The notes: generated by a model not told the origin, from the letters alone. A DNA stretch of 64,000 nt from Syncephalis plumigaleata (GCA_025201365.1 JAIXMF010000013.1:248001-312000), one strand, 5' to 3'. Numbered from the stretch's first letter, positions 35,873 to 49,410 are shown. A program made the numbers and translations.

Positions 35873-38800
35873 CTACAATTGATTAAAATAAGAAAAATCG
35901 AGCAATGTTTGACGTGATGTACCAGTGGGTTTTGATCGCTTTCTACCTCTACGTGATTTAGTATTAGTAGAAGTGGAAGTGGAAGCAAAACTACTACTAT
36001 TATTAGTGTATTATGTAATGGTAAGGAATAGACGATGGAAATGTTGACTTACCGTTTAGGACGTGAATTATTATTGCTAGTATTATTGCTGGAATGATCT
36101 ACATTATTCGTACTAGTGTTGTCTTCTGGTTGTAATGACGCTTCTGTTTGTCTACGTAAACAATGCTCTACATGACAATAGAGTGCAGCCTCTGAACGAG
36201 CCTCTAATCTCGTATTACACACGGGACAGGTTGACTTGATAAGACCGGAATCCCACACCATGGCTGATATGTTTGTCTACGCGTCATTATCATGAATGAT
36301 TATCATTGACTATAGATGATTTACGATGTAGTCACTTACTGTGGTATTAGTATCGTTGTCATTGATGGAGGGTTTTCTAAAGAACTGTAGTTGTATACAC
36401 GATTATGTAAGTAATGATCTATGCTCTTTGTTCATTACGTATTTACCTTGGTAATCGATTTGTTAATCTGTTTCGTACGCATATCTTGCAATGCCGATAT
36501 ACGCAATCCCATTAGTCGTATATCAATGGGTTGCTCTTGTTCCAATAACTAAAAAGTCATACAGCTTATTAGTATATATATATATGTGGAATAACTATAT
36601 AGATTACCTGTTTGCCCTGAGTGTACAAATCCTCCTCTGTAAATATACACTGGGCTAGACTACGTGATCGTGATAGTATAGTAAAGTCGGATCGTTTAAG
36701 CTTCAAAGTGATTGTCGATCCCTAAATGACATTGAACACAGTTAACGTAATGCTCGATTGTTATGATTATTAAGCCATGTCGATAACTACTTACCTTGAT
36801 TTGTTTACGATCTAGATTACTTGCAAGTTTGTCGGCTATCTTTTTTAGCATTTCCAATTGTTGTTGCGCGTCAGACATGTTGCGGAAAGTACTAATAATA
36901 TCATTGTGGCAATTAGTACAAAATAATAGGAATAAACTAGTCTATTTGCATTGCTTACCGTTCTACACTGATACTTTTACGATCATATTGACTGTATAAT
37001 AGCAATAATGATGATGCTTGTTACTAAATACTAATGAATGACTCGATTGGTACTTACACGGATAGATCGGTTTTACCTAGTCCTAATGCAGCACGCGATA
37101 TAAACTCGAATGATTTCGATGATAGCAGTAGTTTTAGCATAACACGATGCTCATGCTAGATTTATTCAATTAATCCTATTGTTATCTCTCTTACTACACG
37201 CATTTAGCTTACCATGTCATTGCCTGTTGTCACACCAAGTGCACCAAGTAATTGCTCTGTCACTCGACCAATGCCTAATCATCAATTGATTATGGATGCT
37301 GCTATTCTAACTATTATTATCAACTTGCCATTCAGTTGGCGTACAGGTAACTCGCGTACGAACTTCATAATAACATCTTTGTCATTCTTTAGCGTATATT
37401 GACCTGTTTCAATATTCATCAAGTATTTGCCAATGATGACATTGTATTGTATCTCTTACCATTTGGCTTATTAATATCGGAGCAAATCTAAGTACAATGC
37501 ATACATATGTATATATAGTTGTTATTGCTGTACCATCATCATCCTATCAATGATAACACCTACTTTGGCTAGACGTCTAAAACATAAATCTATATTAGCT
37601 GCGATTGTTTATATCTCCATTATCCCTAGTGTTATTACTCACTTGTTGGCTGCAATACCTGCACTAGCTGCATTTGTGACTAGTTAGTTATTACGTAGTA
37701 TGACCATGATTCATATGAAAATACCTGTTAGATTTGTTTTCCTAATATACAGCATTGTTAATCACACACACACAAGTTTTCTAGTCTTGATCAGTACAAC
37801 GACTTACTCGAATATCTCTTGTCTAATCTTGTGTGTCGCCTCCTCTGCAGTCATGCCCGTTTCCTCCATGTAATTCGTAAGGTTTAGATAGGCTAATTTA
37901 GAGTAATATTAGTATACATTAATGGCATTACATTGACAATGCATCAACCTACACTCATCAATGCCTGCCGCTCTAATTAGATAGTAGTTAGCATCCAGAC
38001 TATGGTCGAACAAAGCAGATACACTAATACTTGCAGAAATTGTGGATCATATCTCTATTCACTAGATTAGCAACGAATGAATAATCGAGTATGTCATTTA
38101 ATTACCTCGAGTATAGCTTGAACTTGCTTCGATATTGCCCTAATTATTAGCACTGTTGAGTTATCTAATACAAATAGATCATCGTATCCCATAGCTTACT
38201 TGTATTTGGCTCCATTAACAGGTATGATAATCAACTCTATTGATTATACATTAACTGTTATATTAGTTGAATAATCAACAATGGTTAATACGCTCAACGT
38301 ACCGGGACACAGTTTCTACATATCATCCAAATGATAATGATGATTAGCAGTACAGACAGCGATTCTGACATCATTATTCTTCTATACAATACCTTGGCAA
38401 TATAGCCTGGCATTGCCGATCTAATACCAAATTTGCTATAATTATGTCATATTAAACAATTTGTCATTGTGTATCACTACTGCAGGGATTACCGTGCAAC
38501 ATCTAGCAATCATAGTAACTATTAGTGTTGCCTAACTGTAATGCTTTAATACAAACTTACAATTTGCGGTAGAAAGCATACTATTCCCCTGTAATTCATT
38601 CATTCATTCATTTACGCGTAATATGCTAGTAAGTAAACAGTATCATACATACATATATATATCGCTACCTACTCCAACTGCCATGGGTTTTGTCTTTAAC
38701 TCCGGGTTGTCAAGTTCCTCGACTGCCGCGTAGAATGCTAGTCATTTCCAATAAACACGTCGTTAACAATGGTTAATTTATTATTCATCATGAAGCAGCC

Positions 38801-39390
38801 TCCTCCATTACCATCCATATCTATATGTACTATTGTTTGTGATAAATCGCGTTCTACTTCAAGTTGTCGCCAATCCATATCAACTTGCTTGCGAATCTGC
38901 GTTAAATCACGCCCCTCCAATCGTTTCTTCCTCTCTAGCAGTTGCTCGATTCTCCTACGCAGTGCTTGGTCTTTTCGTCTTTCGTTCTCAAAAAATGGTG
39001 TTCCCTAATAGCGTGTTATGCAATTAATTATTAAACATTCGCCGACGAGTAGGAATGCTATAACATTCTACCTACCTTGGAAGCTTCGTATATAACACGC
39101 GTAATCATGGCTTTATCTGTGCTCTGTAGGCCCGCCTTGTTTGCTGAAGGTCCAAGAATTCGTGCCATAAACGTGGAATTATTGCTGTCATTCTTGCTTG
39201 ATTCCTCGACAGAAGCATCCTCAGCAGTATCCTCGGTAGCTTCTCCAGTATCCTCCCATTCCAAAAAGTCGGCTACTTCGTCCTCGCTGTAATCGTCAGC
39301 CTCACTATCCCAGCCTTGTGTATCAACTGTGATGCTGCTCTTCTCGTTGGCAGTAAGTGAAGGCACCGATTCTGCAGCTGGTAATGACAT
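35873..39390 (-). CDS. POLK: DNA polymerase kappa (Y-family), about 26 exons with micro-exons
   Basis: Translesion DNA polymerase. The N-terminus is acidic (DDYSEDEVADFLEWEDT), then an N-clasp helix (RRRIEQLLERKKRLEGRD) and QTIVHIDMD|AFYAAVEELDNPEL with the catalytic Asp. Next come SMLSTANYVARKFGIRSAMP, the second acidic motif GIDESYLNLTNY, ASAGIAANKRLAKICSDINK, HhH region NGIGRVTEQLLGALG, DRKSISVER|TFRNMS, and little-finger strands to IDIRLMGLRIS. A C-terminal CPVC...HxxxHC zinc finger (UBZ-like) and a PIP-box-like QTLLDFSYF end the protein. First exons: 39076-39390, 38812-39004, 38673-38737. Several exons are tiny: 38561-38588 (28 nt), 38493-38502 (10), 38303-38315 (13), 37725-37741 (17), 37564-37576 (13). 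One junction before the DE motif (near 37980) is off by one base, probably an indel. One intron near 37350 has a GC donor. Confidence 0.88.
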
Positions 39391-40190
39391 GGCGCGAAAT
39401 ATGAGTAGGGATAAAAAGAAGAAATTGTGACTCAACATGTCAAAATGAGCGCAATGGTAACGATGCTCGTTTGTCATTACACAATAATTGACTGATTTAT
39501 TCACCAAAACAAAACAAACAATAACAATAACAGTTACACTGCAAGCGTACACGCATTGTTCCATGTCACAATGGAAGAATGCTAGCAATCAACATATGAA
39601 TCTACACGTTCCTTTTTATATGTGTCTTGCTAGTTGATGATTGTTTTCTATGTTTATTCTCAAGCTATACAAAAGCACTAATGATTGCGAATTAGAGAAT
39701 AAATGCTATGGAAGCAAGCATGCTACTATCAAACAAGCTACTGCTCATTACGGCGTGTTCTGATCCATGTTTGTAGGTAGACATGCTTTCGCCTTACCAA
39801 ACATGTAACATCCACAAAAGTGATAGGCCAATGTTACGACTGTTAAGCTTTATTTGCGAGGACATAGACCTACAAAACACTTTAGTTCTATCCTGTTTCG
39901 TCATTATTTTATTTGGAAGGGCAAAAAAGAAAGATCACTACGCCGTATTTGTAAGTGGCACGACTCGGACTCGTGTTTCAAACCATCGTTTATGCGCATT
40001 TTCATGGTCCGAACATACGGGATTAGACCATCAAGCGAGCAGAAGAACACTGGATGATTGCTTAGCGTATTCTACTATAAATACTATATTATTTGTTGTA
40101 ATCTTCTGCATACTTTATTTTTGCCTTATTCATCCACTTATTTACTTACGTTTGATACTATTCCGTTTATAAGTTACATTTTACGATATT
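39391..40190. other. Intergenic, divergent promoters
   Basis: About 800 bp between polymerase kappa and the secreted orphan. A 129-codon plus-strand open frame (39783-40172) reads as hydrophobic and cysteine-bearing without a family match; it is not called as a gene. Confidence 0.4.
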
Positions 40191-41342
40191 ATGTTTACGC
40201 AATCGAAAGGTACTCTGGCCCTGATGGCCACCTCCTTGCTGGTAGTAATGACATCGATGGACGTGGTTTCCGGAGATGTACACATGTCCTCGCATGTTCG
40301 ACGAGGTGATTCAGGGTACAAGCCATCGGTCACCGGTCCTATTGGTTATGATGAAGGTAAGTGTGAATGGTATTGCTATTATTAACGACTAATCATTTGA
40401 ACTCAATGTAGCAACCAATACGTTTTACGGACAGAAACTGCAGGAAGCAAATGCATTTGGTAAAGGAGGATTGATGCTTGAGCAGCCCGTAAAGAGCACA
40501 GATCCCAAGATACGTAAGGTCAAAGGCTCGTACCACGGGGAGAAAGTGGAGCTCGGATGTATAGAGCCAATGCAGTCTAATGCTCCACCGTCAGACAGTT
40601 TAGTTCGACTACTTAAATTCTACCAACGCTGCCTGACGACCGAGAATACCGTTGCTAATCTGCTCAATAAGCGCATGGTTGGATGTCCGGTGTTCAAGAT
40701 TGATGCGAATCAGGGCCACACCTGCTACACTATCTCCACGCCCACTTTCTTTGCTCCACCAGATAAAAAGATCATTCTCACTCGATTTGTGGAGAACATG
40801 AGGGTCAATGCCAAATTCATAAACGATATTGCAGAGCGATTCGTTCACAGTAAGTAGTACAAAGCGTATTGCTGTTGCTAATTAAAAAACTAAGAACTCA
40901 TCGATTAGGTGTCGCTTTCCTGGCATCACTTGGCTTTTATTTTGATTTCTACAACGATAAGAGTAAGTTAACAGGGGAGTCATTAGACGACTATACTAAC
41001 CAGCTATCTCGCCTAGGTGTTCAGATTTCCAAAGTTAAATACAGTACAGTAGCTATGCCTTTGGTTACATTTACCGATCCATCAAAATATCAACCCATCT
41101 TAAATATCAAGGATGTTCAGTATCTTACGATAGCAAAGAGATTCTTGATCAGGTTCTATATGAGCAATAAGGATTACTTTGATCCAAGTGTTAAGGAAGC
41201 CCTGGTCGAGAGTATGGCTGAGCAAATGATTGCAGGCATTACACCACAATCATTGCAGGATAAACTTCAGCAGGGCGCCTCCTTGAACAATAGAGAACCA
41301 GGTAGTTCTCCACTAAAAACCATGAACTTTCCATCGCAATAA
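40191..41342 (+). CDS. Secreted orphan protein
   Basis: Three exons (40191-40356, 40412-40849, 40909-41342) give 345 aa with an intact frame. The N-terminus MFTQSKGTLALMATSLLVVM looks like a secretion signal, probably cleaved near VVSGDV. The mature part has a few cysteines (LGCIEP, YQRCLTTEN, VGCPVF, HTCYT), a central helical region (RLLKFYQRCLTTENTVANLL) and no transmembrane anchor. The last 30 residues are polar. No family was recognised. It could be a lineage-specific extracellular or host-interaction protein, but nothing in the sequence fixes a role. The AATAAA-like TAATAAACC follows the stop at about 41360. Confidence 0.7.
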
Positions 41343-42303
41343 ATTGCTTAATATCTTGTCTAATAAACCTATATCGAGGCTTTATTCCAGTCAGTACGAG
41401 TGTAGTCGTCATATTGTCGATTAGCCTACAAGTTTACTATCGTTTTTTTTTTGGTGTATACCGTCAAGTTTCAATGCTATAAGGTTAAACAAAAGGAAAA
41501 GTATGCAATGGCTGCATTTTAGCCAAGTGAGACATATCTTGTGTAATGATGATATATATGGCTAGTTCGAACCACAATATACGATGTATTTGCGGTATAC
41601 TTCACGTATACATATTGCAGTGTTGCGGGTGTCGTGAAAGCATTGCACGGTACGCTGTGCAAGGGTTTTAACGATATCCCCATTGTAATGCGCATATTGC
41701 ATCGGTGGTAATGATCGCAACAAGGATTTCGACCGTTTTGGTCGGTTGCGCAACTACAATTGATCTGAACATTGATATGTTGAATGTAATGCAACAGGAA
41801 AAAGCTTTTTATAGAGAATTATGCTATTTTCAGATAGTATGAGATAAGCAAATGACGCAGACGACATAGGCCGTACATTCTATTATTCTATAAAGAAACG
41901 TGGAACTACTATTGAGATGTAAATGAAATTACGATGAGAAATTTACAGATTTAATGTACCATTTCAAGGTAGCGGTTGAAACACCGATCATACCGGGTTA
42001 ATTAAGCAATATGAAAGATCTACAGCAATAAGATGAACTGACGATAAACGATGTGTACCTCCGTTGTATCTCTTGCACTTTCTATCGCATTCGTCACTTG
42101 TCGTTGTGTTATTTTATCCAGTACATTCCATTCTCTTAGTAAAGAAGGTCTACATTCACTAGTCATTGCTATTTCATTTACACATTAGCGTGCGTGGTTG
42201 ATTTTATTTATTGCGCTTATACATGCATAACTGTCGTTGCCTTGCATCGTAATAGGTTATACAGTGTACACGATTGCCGTAACAAAAAAAGAAACAAGTC
42301 AAC
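41343..42303. other. Intergenic spacer
   Basis: About 960 bp. A slightly more GC-rich patch at 41560-41780 carries small open frames on the minus strand without family features. The rest is AT-rich. The sequence just before the methyltransferase start contains an A-run (AACAAAAAAAGAAACAAG). Confidence 0.45.
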
Positions 42304-43490
42304 ATGGGAAGCGAGGGTTCAAAGTTAGCCGAGCGTGTTCAACGACAAAAAGGTCGTCGTGGATCCAGTGCCACTATTGCAGGTGCAAATAGCATTCGTG
42401 TTGTGGAGCAGTATGGTCGTCTCTACCTGGACATGGATCGGGTGGCTTATCGTTTGCCTGTCGACGCGGAGGAAATGGACCGGTTAGTAGAATGTTGGCA
42501 GGATTATCATGCTGCGATACTAATATGACAGATAAGACTGGATGCACTGCATTACTTACTACGCTCCATCACCGGTGTCAACTATTTCGCGCCAACCGAC
42601 AAGATGACCCGTTGCATTGATCTTGGTACAGGTTCTGGTATATGGCTTATGGTAAGCGTGCTGTTTTACGTGAGAAATGCGCTATACTGCTTGCTAAAAC
42701 GCAAACCATGCTCATGCTTAGGAAATGGCCTCTGAACATGCGAACTGCGAGTTCGTCGGAGTGGACATTGTCTTGCCGCCCACACTTGACTTGAAGCCGG
42801 CAAACTGCGAATTTGCCGTGGCGAACATACTTGAAGGTAGGCCAATAAAGACTTGCTAATCATCTATCGTCATCTACGCAAAGATTAGTCGATAAGAACG
42901 AACGAGTAGATATGCGGATGTTTGTTTATGCGGTATAGCTAATCGCTAAATAATGATGGCCATCTATTGTTATAGGTCTGCCGTATCCGGATAACAGTTT
43001 TGATTTCGTACATCATCGTTTTCTTAATCTTGCCATACCGGATCAAATGTGGCCGGTCTACGTGCACGAATGCGCGCGTATTTGCGCACCTAATGGATGG
43101 ATAGAAATGGTGGAGACCACAGGGACACTAACCAATGTGGGCGTACACGGGGAACGCTTCAATACGTGGCATCATCAGTTGATGCATCCGTGTGGTGTGG
43201 ATTTATTCGCCGTGGACGAAGTACCGACCCGTATGCAGGCAGCACGACTGAGCGATGTACGCACGGAGCAGTACATGATTCCCGTTGGGGATTGGGCGGG
43301 TGAGATGGGCAAACGCGGTTGGAGTTGTCTACGTGCCAACATTGAAGCGGTACGTCACCTGCTGACACAGGAAGTGGGACTTTCCAGCAATGATGTCGAT
43401 GTATTTCTGAAAAAGCTAAACGAAGAAGCAAACCGTCTAAAAAGCTACTGGACAGTACGTGTCTATTGTGCACGGAAACTCATTCAATAG
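42304..43490 (+). CDS. LaeA-like SAM-dependent methyltransferase, paralog 1
   Basis: Four exons (42304-42482, 42537-42651, 42722-42836, 42976-43490) give 307 aa. A class I SAM methyltransferase fold is clear: motif I CIDLGTGSGIWLMEMA, an acidic strand end EFVGVDIV, motif with ANILEGLPYPDNSFDFVHHR, and a post-motif ICAPNGWIEMVE. This pattern is that of the fungal LaeA/TAM-type family (Methyltransf_23/25), whose members include regulators of secondary metabolism; the substrate here is unknown. The N-terminus MGSEGSK matches an N-myristoylation consensus, suggesting membrane attachment. The gene at 46192 is a paralog with the same three intron positions and phases. The first ATG was chosen. Confidence 0.85.
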
Positions 43491-46191
43491 TCCGTGACAT
43501 CGCTTTTATATTTTAATCCTTTAGTGACACTATTCTCCATTATGCTTAATATGAATCATTATCCTCTTTAATTAATTAATATTAATAAATCTCATGCTAT
43601 AAAACGACATTAATTTGTCAGTTAAACTGACGCAAGCACATTACTAATCCTGATTAGCCAGCGTAGTTTCAGCAGCGTGATGATATGTTTCAATGTTAGG
43701 AATAAACCTGCTCGACGACATCATGTAATAATAAATGAATACATGCTCCCTTGTGCTACTGAGAAGATAATCAGCTGTCATTATGCATGACGAGTGAAAG
43801 TAACGACAGGTAACTGCAGACTATGCCACCTATTAGCGTGAATAAACATGCACCATGGAAGGAAGTGTAGACAGAAAAATATGCTGACACGAAAAGCTAG
43901 GCAAACAGACATGGGAAGTGGCGACTGACTGAGCAAACGGATGAACGAGTAAGGAAGTAATTGACGATGAACTAGAATAATGTAGAGCAGCTCATATGAC
44001 GCTGAATGAATGAATGAATGAATGATTGATTGGTATTCCATACCTTTGAATTTAACCGTTTCACAAGAATGCAATTGCCATGCCTACTTGCATATGAGCC
44101 ATTTTTCTCCTAGTTCAAACCAAAAAAGCAAAGAGAAAAGCAAAGGAATGCAGGTCAAACATCGATATGGCCATTGTCTATTGAAGACAATTATGCCGAA
44201 TTTATTCCATAGTATTTTTGACATGAACAACGTTAAATGTATACGAATATGGAAAGTAGATTGAAGGTCTATGCTACATATATACACATCTAGAACACGG
44301 AACTAAATGAGATAGCTGTTAGTTTATCCATTAGCCGTTGTCAATGGCGTACGTGTGAACATGAGCTACATTATGACTTTGGCATCATGGACATGCCATG
44401 CTCAATGGTCACTTATGGTTGTGACAAACTAGCATCGCGATGATGATGATGAGGATGATGATGCTGATGTGAGTTTACTAGCATGCTTGCATATGTCCGT
44501 GTTTGTCCGTGTCCGTGTGCACGTAGTATGTAGTGCGTCTAGTATGGTGGCGTCACGACACATGGGCTAGAACAAAAGTGTGAACCAGTTAGTCGACAAT
44601 ACGTATGAGTGTACATATTACACCGCGTGAACAACCATTAGCATGAATGAATAATGGCGATGCTATTGTTACTGCTATTGTTACTGCTGTTATCGGCATA
44701 ATAGTGGCACCTTCTTCCAAGCAAGTGTTCCTTCAACTTGCTATCAATGACTACTCTTTCTGCATGTGTACTTGGTGCATCTTACATCATGCATTACAAT
44801 AGGGGAAAATGGCAGCAGCTACGCCAGTGCTACGTAAAAAAATAAATCAATGACTAGTATGGTTACGCGAGTGGCTGCACCATAGCAAACGGGATAATAA
44901 CGACGATCTTTTCTTTCTTCCTTTCTTTGCTATCCTTCCTTTCTACGGTGACTGACTAGTAGCGAGAGAGAGAGAGAGAGAGAGATGATGAGGGTACTCA
45001 CTTTTGCGTGTCCCTCCCCCATTTTTCTTCGTTTCTCCTCTCCTATTCCAGTTCTACTTTGATTGCTACGTGGTATTAATGGCACGGTTAGCATCGATGC
45101 CACTCCTACATGATGTCCACCATAACCGGTAGATGGTGTTTATCTGTCACTTCCTTGTGGAATGGACCGTTCGCGCCATTTAACACGGAGCACAATTTGA
45201 AACATGTAACATCACCACGATTGGCTATTTGCCGATAAAACATTAAAACGGAATAACTCATCATGGCATAGACCATCTTCATACGGTCAATGTACAACTC
45301 TATTAGTGTGGGTATGTTACAAGAACAAAGAATGTCGCGACATAGGATGAATGTCTATGCGTGTATGTACATACGTACGTGTGTGTGTGGTCACGAACAT
45401 ACCATTGTTCTCCTACTATCTCAGAGTGCCAAAGATACGCCTAAATACTGACGCATGCGTCATACTTTGGCCTATGATGCGACATTGTTAGACTACCGGT
45501 TTGATTCAGTCCCAATTTGTATTCATGTGTCGGCGGCATGCGGATTCAACGATTCTATAGTATGCTATTCGAGTGGCTTTTTCTCTTTCCTTCATTGATT
45601 CATTCATTCATGCTGGTCTAATGGAATAGAAGCCATTTTGACGTAGCACAAATGTTGATCGATACACACACACACATACACACGTACAAGCGCACATATG
45701 CGAACATGCCGTCACTGTCAATGAATGATAGTGGACGTCTCATTTACGCCGTCATTCATGCTCTCTCTCTCTTTTGCGTGCTTCTTGATTGTTCACCTGT
45801 TTGTCGCATGCAGCTATCACTCCCACTCACTCACTCACCATTTATTCATTCATCCATTCGCTCATTCGCTCATACCTGACACGGGCCGTTTTACAACGAA
45901 ATAACTACATAATAAGCGACAGTTAAATAAAGACATTGCTCGCTTTACATTTCATGACCCTTTCGATTTGTATGTTGATAACACGCCATCATCTTTGTAA
46001 TTATCAGATATATCCCGCCTGATAATTATTCTTCTTTCAACCTGCGGTTGTCGCAATTGCTATTGTTATCGTTGTTATATTGCATTCTAGTCAATCCTTT
46101 TTTTTGCTACTGGCATCTTTACTTTTTTTCTTTACTAAAATTGATTTGATTTTCTATTATTATTATTATCATCCATATTATCATTATTATT
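43491..46191. other. Long intergenic spacer between methyltransferase paralogs
   Basis: About 2.7 kb with no supported gene. It contains (GAAT)n at about 44006-44024, a GAT-rich patch near 44439-44470, (AG)n at about 44963-44984, CA/ACAC near 45664-45685 and CTCA repeats near 45827-45840. Random open frames stay under 100 codons and lack motifs. Confidence 0.5.
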
Positions 46192-48470
46192 ATGGGCAGT
46201 CGACTGTCCAAGTTAAAACATGCCAGTAGCGCAGTGGTGCTCCTACGAGGAAAGCGTCGATTTAATCACCGTCGTAGTATGAGCAATGACACGGCACTGA
46301 CGCAAGTCAGCCTTTCCTCTGAGACATCGGCGGCTACACGACCTCTTAAAATCCGCAGCAAAAAACGTCGACGTTCAGACACGATGCCCGGCAGGTTGAC
46401 GTATCTAGTAGTCATCCTCAGCATCAGCATCATCACGATGCTTCCCATCGACTATCCCAAATGACTGCACGCACCTCGACCACTGATCCAGATACTGTAC
46501 TCAAACGATTCTCCACACCGGAGGAATTATCCGAAGCTGATCGGTAAGGTTTACGTTTTTAATTCTTCGTATATGACGATTTCTTCCTTTGATATTAACG
46601 ATACCGTGAATGCCATCCAACTGAAATGATATAGATTTGATCATCAGCACTATTTTCTGCAGCAGGTAACTGGTCTTACCATGCACGTTCCCATTGAACG
46701 ACCACGAAGATGTCTTGACTTGGCTACTGGCACAGGAATCTGGGTACTGGTAAGCACAAAGCAATCAAATAAACAAAGCAACCAAATAAACATGACAATG
46801 ATGGAGGCAGGGTCTCTCTTTCCCGCATATCCATATTGTCCAACTCGATTCAATTTCATTCATATTCATTTACTGACTAAATTATATGTGCATCATCATC
46901 ATCATCATCATAGGAAACAAGTGGTCTATTTCCAAAATGCGAGTTTCTGGGAGTTGATGTCAACTCACGCTCACTACCAGGAGATTTGATGCCGTCCAAC
47001 TGTCGCTTCGAACAGGTCGATATTACGAAACGTAAGTTGGACATTTCTTTGTTTATGCACGCAACTAATTGCTTTGTTTATTCTAAAACATCCTGTACCA
47101 CCATTGATAGACCTCCCATTTGCCAATGATAGCTTCGACTATATCCGACACCATTGGTTGCCTCTCAGCACGATACCCATCAGGAATAGTTCGAGTTGCC
47201 ATCACAACTGTAGCGGATCCTGTCATGGTGCCATGCTAGAACGCAAGTTGAATCGTAGTGGAACGACACCCGCCACGCAACGGCAATCATCGTCCAACGA
47301 CTGGGAATTGCACCTTGGTCGTTGCTATAATGTGTGCGCACCCGGTGGCTGGCTCGAATTGATGGGTACAGACGCCTACATTCATAATGGATCGTTTGTC
47401 GCTCATCGATTCAACAATTGGATGAACGCTATCGAACAGAAACGACGTGCTCGCCTACGTCGGAATAGCGGCGTAAAGGAGAAACGAGGCAGCAACTCGT
47501 CTGCAAAATATGGTGGCAGTATACCGGGAACTACCGCGACCGCATGGCCGGCATTCTATTCGCCGACCACGCCGTCCGTTGATTCCGCATCATCAACACC
47601 GGTTATGTCCTCGTCATTGCCCACTGCTGCGCCTATCTCATCGATCGCCATAGCCTCTAGTGAGTTGCCCTCGGCTGCCGGTTCCAATCCTCATATCACC
47701 ACCACCAACACGACCACTACCGCGGAATCGACCGCATCATCAAGGCTTATACTCCAAATGTTGGAGGGTGGCTGGCGTGATATACGTCATCGCAGCTGGT
47801 CCGTACCACTTGGTGGCAGTGATTCATTGGGCATGGCAAGCTGGCGTTATATCACTAGTCTAGTGGCGAGTAGACGCTCCGAATTCATCGAGCTTATACG
47901 CGAGGAAATCCAACGGAATGAGGCCAATCTAGCCTCGCTCATGGCGACCAATGTTCAACGACCCATGCAAGCTCAAACGGATCCACCCCGTTAAAAACAT
48001 CCTCGTCATTCGATAATATGTCCACTAAGGCGCAGGCTGCCCCCATTTCCCGACGTTTATCGCATATACCGCCCATTAACACACAAAACATACCGGTGAT
48101 CACAACCACGGAGACGACCTCACCGCTACCCTTGACCCCATCGACAAGTGGTAATCCTAATGATCAGTATCACTACCACTCAAATGATCCGTCATTGTCG
48201 CAGGGCCTACCTCCTACACCGTTCACGACACTTGCCACAGCCATGGTCAAGCCAAGCTCCTCCACATCCGTTAAAGCGATGAAACACTGAGTATTCGCTT
48301 ATGGAGCGAGCACGCACTCGACTACTAGGTCCGACACGAATAGTGCCCTCAATGAAGTGGCCGAAGACGAATTGAACCGAATGGTCATGCATTGGAACAG
48401 AAGTAATGCGTGCAAGTCGTACATTGTACTTACCATCATTATTGGTCGTAAACGAACACGAGATGCATAA
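46192..48470 (+). CDS. LaeA-like SAM-dependent methyltransferase, paralog 2, frame slips
   Basis: Paralog of the 42304 gene. Exons about 46192-46543, 46635-46749, 46914-47031 and 47111-48470 share its intron phases (2, 0, 1). Matching blocks: MGSRLSK at the start (myristoylation-like), FDHQHYFLQQVTG, motif I CLDLATGTGIWVLETS, EFLGVDVN, LPFANDSFDYIRHH and CAPGGWLELMG. It differs by a Ser/Thr-rich insert of about 105 residues (about 47430-47750) inside the C-terminal half and a second low-complexity region (48000-48330) before the closing block SYIVLTIIIGRKRT. The frame slips near 46395 and near 47992, and one TGA at 48288-48290 stands in frame. The pattern suits base-calling indels, but early decay of a duplicate cannot be excluded. 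Confidence 0.72.
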
Positions 48471-49410
48471 TCTGTGTTCTCATTGTTTTACGACATTTTA
48501 TCATCTTTATTGTTTATAACACTATTTGCGTATATACTCATCGTTCTTTACCTATGATTGCTCAACCAGTCTATTCTTTTTCATTCCTTTATTTGTAACT
48601 CATTCCATTCCTTTATAACGATTATTCCATTTAACAGACATCCTTTTTTTGTTGTAGTACTTTTTGTTACTTCGCGTTTGTTTCGTATATCTTTTTAGTG
48701 AAAAATAAATATTAGCATTTCAGTGATAAGCATCTCAAATATTAGCTAGCTAGAGAATACATGTCTAAACACAATATACCCTTAGCATACTACCTTGTAT
48801 ATACAGCTAGTGCTACTGATGATGGACATCCACCATTGTTCAGTGGTGGTACTGACATGTTCTGCCAGAGTTAAGGCATGGGGCATCATGGGTCATACAG
48901 TATCACTGGCCTAATACACAAGTAGAACATATTACGGCTGTTGTTGTAACATGGCATTGTGATAGATGTTACCAGTGGTGTATTTCCTTTGTTCATCTAT
49001 TATGAAAACCGAATGAGAGGAATGTCGCTATAGATGATTCAGTATGGCATAATATTACAATCGTGGAAAGTGACTGCTTATTATCAGGGGTAACTGTTGC
49101 TGCACATTTTTACATCATTGCGTCGTTGATCATGTTGTTCCCTGCCAGCAATTGTATTGATGTAGTAGACCTCCTTACAGATGGGCTACTTTCCTCCCCT
49201 TGAACCATGCTCTGATGGATTCTACTGCTGCATAAAAATGTCGGGTAGCTGACCGCACATCTCGAGCAATGCATACTGGTTTATTTCTTGTTTTTTCCTC
49301 GTTCACCTCGCATATATAGCTTTTTTGGTTTTCTTTAAAGTAATTGCCATTGCACTTCGTAAGACTATTTTTTTCTTCTTTATTTTTCCCTTAGTTTTAA
49401 CGTAGTACTC
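48471..49410. other. Intergenic spacer
   Basis: About 940 bp, AT-rich with T-runs. No gene, RNA or repeat with clear ends was seen. Confidence 0.45.

Noticed and set aside
39783-40172. A 129-codon plus-strand open frame upstream of the secreted orphan
   Set aside because: No family motif, atypical hydrophobic composition for an AT-rich spacer, and no splice or coding context.
41519-41794. Minus-strand open frames in a GC-richer patch
   Set aside because: Two overlapping frames of similar length with no recognisable domain; likely chance.
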